Below are positions 6,147-8,829 of a stretch of 8,829 nt of DNA, piece by piece. Position 1 is the first letter of the stretch. Every line of letters starts with the position of its first letter. The translations under genes and the position numbers were made by a program. The stretch comes from Alcaligenaceae bacterium (GTDB lineage Bacteria; Pseudomonadota; Gammaproteobacteria; Burkholderiales; Burkholderiaceae_B), in assembly GCA_029265335.1 (NCBI GenBank), contig JAJUJN010000068.1, forward strand, positions 1-8,829, given 5' to 3'. Below the pieces are notes generated by a model that saw nothing but the letters and a program-made list of their open reading frames with translations, did not search any database and was not told where the DNA came from.

Positions 6147-7343
6147 TCAGGAATAATCTTTGAGCAACTGGCGGGCAATGACCAACTGCATGATCTGCCT
6201 GGTGCCTTCGTAGATGCGGGCCACTCGGGCGTCGCGAAAGATGCGCTCGAGCGGGTAATCGGCCAGATACCCTGCGCCCCCCAACACCTGCAGACACCGA
6301 TCTGCCACTCGCCCCAAGGCTTCCGAGGCAAAATACTTGGCGCAGGCAGCCATGCGCTGCACATTCTGCCCGGCATCGCTGTTACGTGCAGCGTCGAGCA
6401 CCAGACTGCGCGTGGCCATCCAATCCGTCTCGGAGTCTGCCAACAGAGCTTGTACCAATTGAAACTCCGCCACGGGCTGGCCGAACTGGCGGCGCTCCAG
6501 GGCGAAGCGCGCAGCCTCATCAATGGCGCGCCGCATCTGACCCAGGCAATTCGCAGCCACACCGAGACGCCCGGAATCAAGCGTGCGCATGGCGGTCACA
6601 AAACCCTTGCCGGGCTCGCCACCCAACAGCGCCGAAGCGGGCACCCAGGCGTCGTCAAGGATCACATCGCAGATATTGCCGCCGCGCTGACCCAATTTGG
6701 ACTCTGGCTTACCAATGCGCAAGCCTTCGGTATTGCGGGGCACCAGAAAGGCGGAGATGCCGCGCGCACCAGATTCCTGAGGATCGGTGCGGGCCAAAAT
6801 CGTGTACAGCCCCGCCACGTCGGCGTTGGTGATGAAACGCTTGGTGCCGGTGAGCCGCCAACCAGGCTCGCCACCTGGGCCAGTACTGGGCACCGCGCGA
6901 GTCTTCAGGCTCGCCACATCGGAGCCAGCGTCGGGTTCGGTCACGCAAAAGCAGGCAATCAGTTCACCCGCGGCCAGGCGCGGCAGCCAGAACGCCTTTT
7001 GCTCGTCGGTACCGTCGAGCGCCAGACCCCGCGAACCGATGCCCACGTTGGAACTATAGGCGTAGCGAAAGCCCTGGGCGGCTTCTGACAGCACTTCGTG
7101 GACCAGAATTTCTTGGGTGGTGGAAAGCCCCAGCCCACCGTAGTCGGGATGAATGGAAAGCCCATAGAGGCCGAGCTCGCGCATTTGCTCGACGACCTCG
7201 GCAGGAATCACTTCGGTAGACTCGAGTTCCTGCTCGCGAGGAATCAGCACCTCATCGACAAAGCGGCGCAAGGTACGGAGAAATTCGGCAAACGACTCGG
7301 CGTCCACATGGGGACCAGGCGGCAAAGAAGCAGCATCAGGCAT
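6147..7343 (-). CDS. Acyl-CoA dehydrogenase (FAD-dependent)
   Basis: A 398-residue cytoplasmic flavoenzyme that should introduce the alpha,beta double bond into an acyl-CoA and pass electrons to electron-transfer flavoprotein. Both family signatures are present: CVTEPDAGSD (133-142) in the FAD-binding beta domain, and QVLGGAGYLADYPLERIFRD (352-371) in the C-terminal helical domain. These are followed by IYEGT, whose E379 aligns with the catalytic base of short- and medium-chain enzymes. Length is normal for the short/medium-chain class. Substrate (fatty acyl, branched-chain or glutaryl-like) cannot be told from sequence alone. The frame is open up to 7415, but the extra 24 residues would come from the tRNA terminator, so the ATG at 7341-7343 is used. 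AGGA lies 8 nt upstream of it. The exporter genes follow after 47 bp, so co-transcription is possible, though no functional link is evident. Confidence 0.94.
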   Translation of the reverse strand: MPDAASLPPGPHVDAESFAEFLRTLRRFVDEVLIPREQELESTEVIPAEVVEQMRELGLYGLSIHPDYGGLGLSTTQEILVHEVLSEAAQGFRYAYSSNVGIGSRGLALDGTDEQKAFWLPRLAAGELIACFCVTEPDAGSDVASLKTRAVPSTGPGGEPGWRLTGTKRFITNADVAGLYTILARTDPQESGARGISAFLVPRNTEGLRIGKPESKLGQRGGNICDVILDDAWVPASALLGGEPGKGFVTAMRTLDSGRLGVAANCLGQMRRAIDEAARFALERRQFGQPVAEFQLVQALLADSETDWMATRSLVLDAARNSDAGQNVQRMAACAKYFASEALGRVADRCLQVLGGAGYLADYPLERIFRDARVARIYEGTRQIMQLVIARQLLKDYS

Positions 7344-7371
7344 AGTAGGAATCCTGGAAATCAGAACTGGG

Positions 7372-7380
7372 AGTATCGCA
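7372..7380 (-). promoter_or_regulatory. Possible extended -10 promoter for the acyl-CoA dehydrogenase gene
   Basis: Only 36 bp separate the terminator T-tract from the acyl-CoA dehydrogenase start. Within it, TGCGATACT (7380 to 7372 on the minus strand) fits an extended -10 (TGn then 4/6 of TATAAT). The expected -35 position falls in the terminator stem and shows no match. If real, transcription would start near 7365 with a leader of about 20 nt. The alternative is leaky termination from the tRNA gene. Confidence 0.3.
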
Positions 7381-7419
7381 AAAACAAAAAGGTTGCGGCG
7401 CCTGGGCGACCGCAACCTT
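7380..7419 (-). terminator. Intrinsic terminator of the tRNA-Pro gene
   Basis: A perfect 10-bp stem AAGGTTGCGG / CCGCAACCTT (7389-7398 and 7410-7419) encloses an 11-nt loop. On the minus strand it is followed by an interrupted T-tract, TTTTTGTTTTT in total including the last stem bases. This is a textbook Rho-independent terminator placed 72 bp after the mature tRNA end and just before the acyl-CoA dehydrogenase gene. The plus-strand side lacks a T-run, so it is directional. Confidence 0.92.
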
Positions 7420-7474
7420 CAGTTAGGCAGGATATTTGCCTGATTTCATATTCTGGATGCCTGGATGCAAACCT

Positions 7475-7568
<94 letters not shown>

Positions 7569-7583
7569 TTGCAAAGACGAAAA

Positions 7584-7589
7584 ATTATA
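7584..7589 (-). promoter_or_regulatory. Consensus -10 box of the tRNA-Pro promoter
   Basis: TATAAT on the minus strand, a perfect match, lies 15 bp before the mature tRNA 5' end, which gives a leader of about 8 nt. No good -35 box is found 16-18 bp upstream. A small inverted repeat GCCAC/GTGGC (7605-7620) occupies that spacing instead. Confidence 0.65.
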
Positions 7590-7674
7590 TCAGGTTTTGT
7601 CTGTGCCACATAAACGTGGCCTGCTGCGCTCCGCTTCAGTCGATTTTCTCCAACAGCCTGTTTCTGTTCCTGAG

Positions 7675-7691
7675 TGGTGTGGTTAACACCA
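7675..7691. repeat. Inverted repeat TGGTGT-N5-ACACCA after the NrtR-like gene
   Basis: A perfect 6-bp inverted repeat with a GGTTA spacer begins 8 bp beyond the stop of the NrtR-like gene. No T-run follows on either strand, so it is not a standard intrinsic terminator. It may be a weak terminator, an RNA 3' end stabiliser or a protein site. The rest of the 131-bp gap 7569-7699 holds only the tRNA promoter. Confidence 0.35.
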
Positions 7692-7699
7692 ATGAGTAC

Positions 7700-8632
7700 T
7701 CAGCTCATGCGCGCCAAAGGCAGCTTGCTGCCAGCAATCGCACGCTCCAACAGTACATCTCGCCGAAAGCGGAACAACTTGGCAGGACGGCCGGCCTGCC
7801 CCGCCTGCACTTGCCCCGTAGGCTCCACCAACTCCTGCTGCTCCACCAAACGACGGAAGTTCTGCTTGTGCAGCAAACGCCCCGCCAGGGCCTCCACGGT
7901 CTGCTGCAATTGCAGCAAGGTGAACTCTTCGGGCAACAACTCGAACACCACCGGGCGATACTTGATTTTGGCACGCAGGCGGGCCATGCCCGTGGCCAGT
8001 ATGCGTCGGTAATCGTGTTGCATGGCCCGCCCCTCTGGCAAGGGTGGCTGGACACGCTCGTGGGCTGATCGGCTGGCTTCGGCCACCAGCCCCGCCTCAT
8101 AAAGCAGCTCGTAGCGCTGCAATACCAAGTCTTCGTTCCAGTGGTGATCTGCACCGAACACCAGGCCAACCCGTTGTTCGCGGGCTGACCGCTGCGCCGA
8201 TGGAGCCTCGGCCACCCAGCGCGCCAGGGCCGGTCGCAACTGTTCAGCCAGCATGGCCGGGGGCCCCCGACGCCAGTCTTCCCAAGGAAAATAGTGATAC
8301 CAGTCGTACCATTCGGCGAGCCCTTCGGCTGGCGCTTCGCGGGTCAAGGCAAGATAGCTGATGGACATCATCTGCCGACGCTCACCATGGGGATCGAGAC
8401 GATCCCGGTCAGCGAAGGTGTAGAGCTGCTCGACGTACCCCAGCGGATGATGCGTGCGCGCTTCTACCCAGGCACGCAAGCCCGTCTGCAACGAGCGGTG
8501 CTCGTGCTCGAAGGGGCCCGCAGGCAAAGCCGTACCAGCCTCCGTAGCCAACACGCGCGGCTGACTCTCGGTAACCGCCACCACCACCGCCACCAGGTCG
8601 ACAGCGAGTGTGTGCGAAACCGGCGCGTTCAT
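7700..8632 (-). CDS. NrtR-like Nudix-related winged-helix regulator (COG4111-type)
   Basis: A 310-residue protein combining an N-terminal Nudix-like domain with a C-terminal winged helix, the architecture of NrtR-type regulators, which sense ADP-ribose and repress NAD-related genes. The stretch GYVEQLYTFADRDRLDPHG (65-83) followed by MMSISYLAL (88-96) matches the region just after the Nudix box in that family. The box itself is eroded: where a hydrolase has the REVxEE core, this has RAWVEARTHHPLG (53-65), so hydrolysis is unlikely. Residues about 225-292 (KYRPVVFELLPEEFTLLQLQ, KQNFRRLVE, GRPAKLFRF) resemble the NrtR DNA-binding wing. The middle (about 100-200, W/Y-rich YDWYHYFPWEDW) is longer than in classical NrtR of about 230 residues. 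The start ATG overlaps the transporter stop as ATGA. A ligand or target cannot be stated, and it might be a paralogue outside NAD control. Confidence 0.8.
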   Translation of the reverse strand: MNAPVSHTLAVDLVAVVVAVTESQPRVLATEAGTALPAGPFEHEHRSLQTGLRAWVEARTHHPLGYVEQLYTFADRDRLDPHGERRQMMSISYLALTREAPAEGLAEWYDWYHYFPWEDWRRGPPAMLAEQLRPALARWVAEAPSAQRSAREQRVGLVFGADHHWNEDLVLQRYELLYEAGLVAEASRSAHERVQPPLPEGRAMQHDYRRILATGMARLRAKIKYRPVVFELLPEEFTLLQLQQTVEALAGRLLHKQNFRRLVEQQELVEPTGQVQAGQAGRPAKLFRFRRDVLLERAIAGSKLPLARMS

Positions 8633-8829
8633 GCCGAGGCAAGTACGCGCTCGCGTCGCCGCGGCCAGTTGACCAAAGCGATGCCGGTCACGATGAGCGC
8701 CGAACCCAGCACGAACCCTGGCGTGAGCGGCTCGTCGAGCAAAGTGACTCCCAGCGCAATACCCAGCACCGGTGTGAGAAAGGTAAATACGGAAACCCGC
8801 GATGCCAGATAGTGACGCAGCAACCAGAA
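8629..8829 (-). CDS. DMT/EamA-family transporter, C-terminal end (cut by window edge)
   Basis: The last 66 codons of an inner-membrane drug/metabolite transporter enter from the right edge with no start in view. Two hydrophobic helices are visible. The line TPVLGIALGVTLLDEPLT followed by FVLGSALIVTGIALVN is the closing signature of EamA proteins (P-V-x-G-x-x-x-G, then L-x-E-P-L-T, then G-x-x-L-I-x-x-G). A basic tail (NWPRRRER) marks the cytoplasmic end. The stop TGA overlaps the start of the NrtR-like gene by four bases (ATGA), so the two are surely co-transcribed and coupled. The substrate is unknown. Confidence 0.88.
   Translation of the reverse strand, partial: FWLLRHYLASRVSVFTFLTPVLGIALGVTLLDEPLTPGFVLGSALIVTGIALVNWPRRRERVLASA

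Noticed and set aside
4873..6297. Longer 474-residue version of the membrane fusion protein
   Set aside because: The extra 66 residues overlap the dehydrogenase gene and are low-quality sequence. The RBS and signal anchor support the start at 6099.
5768..6580. Minus-strand frame of 270 codons across the dehydrogenase/fusion protein junction
   Set aside because: It overlaps two well-supported genes in other frames and shows no family features.
6147..7415. Longer 422-residue version of the acyl-CoA dehydrogenase
   Set aside because: The extra N-terminus is the translated tRNA terminator hairpin and T-tract.

Overview
The window is a compact, high-G+C (roughly 60% by eye) stretch of proteobacterial chromosome. 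The mix of families suggests a betaproteobacterium of the Burkholderiales/Alcaligenaceae type: a persulfide dioxygenase-like hydrolase beside an MFS permease, a Nudix-related regulator of the NrtR/COG4111 kind, a DMT-family transporter, and a MacAB-like exporter. This placement is inference, because no marker gene is present. Almost all DNA is coding. The largest gaps are about 160 bp (1556-1713) and 130 bp (7569-7699). There is no sign of phage, IS element, CRISPR or plasmid functions.

Layout. (1) 1-1713: a minus-strand pair, an ETHE1/Blh-like metallo-beta-lactamase-fold hydrolase followed 13 bp later by an MFS permease cut by the left edge. Its promoter region holds an AT-rich tandem inverted repeat lying exactly between plausible -35 and -10 boxes, which looks like an operator. 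(2) 1714-2895: a plus-strand membrane diguanylate cyclase with an intact GGEEF site but no I-site. It ends in a perfect 4 x 8 bp tandem repeat. (3) 2927-7343: a minus-strand run read acyl-CoA dehydrogenase, membrane fusion protein, FtsX-family permease, ABC ATPase. The last three form a tripartite-type exporter of unknown cargo. (4) 7380-7589: tRNA-Pro(CGG) with encoded CCA, its own -10 box and a strong intrinsic terminator. (5) 7700-8829: a minus-strand pair, a DMT/EamA transporter (cut by the right edge) overlapping by ATGA an NrtR-like protein with an eroded Nudix box and a C-terminal winged helix.

How they work together. The hydrolase/MFS pair is probably a sulfur-responsive module whose regulator is not in the window. 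The exporter operon is self-contained apart from an outer-membrane channel, and its link to the acyl-CoA dehydrogenase rests on spacing only. The NrtR-like regulator is translationally coupled to a transporter. I do not see a clearly new multi-gene system. The most interesting points are the Nudix-derived regulator with a non-catalytic box, the operator-promoter architecture at 1595-1634, the palindrome covering the ribosome binding site of the membrane fusion gene, and the acyl-CoA dehydrogenase-exporter gene order.
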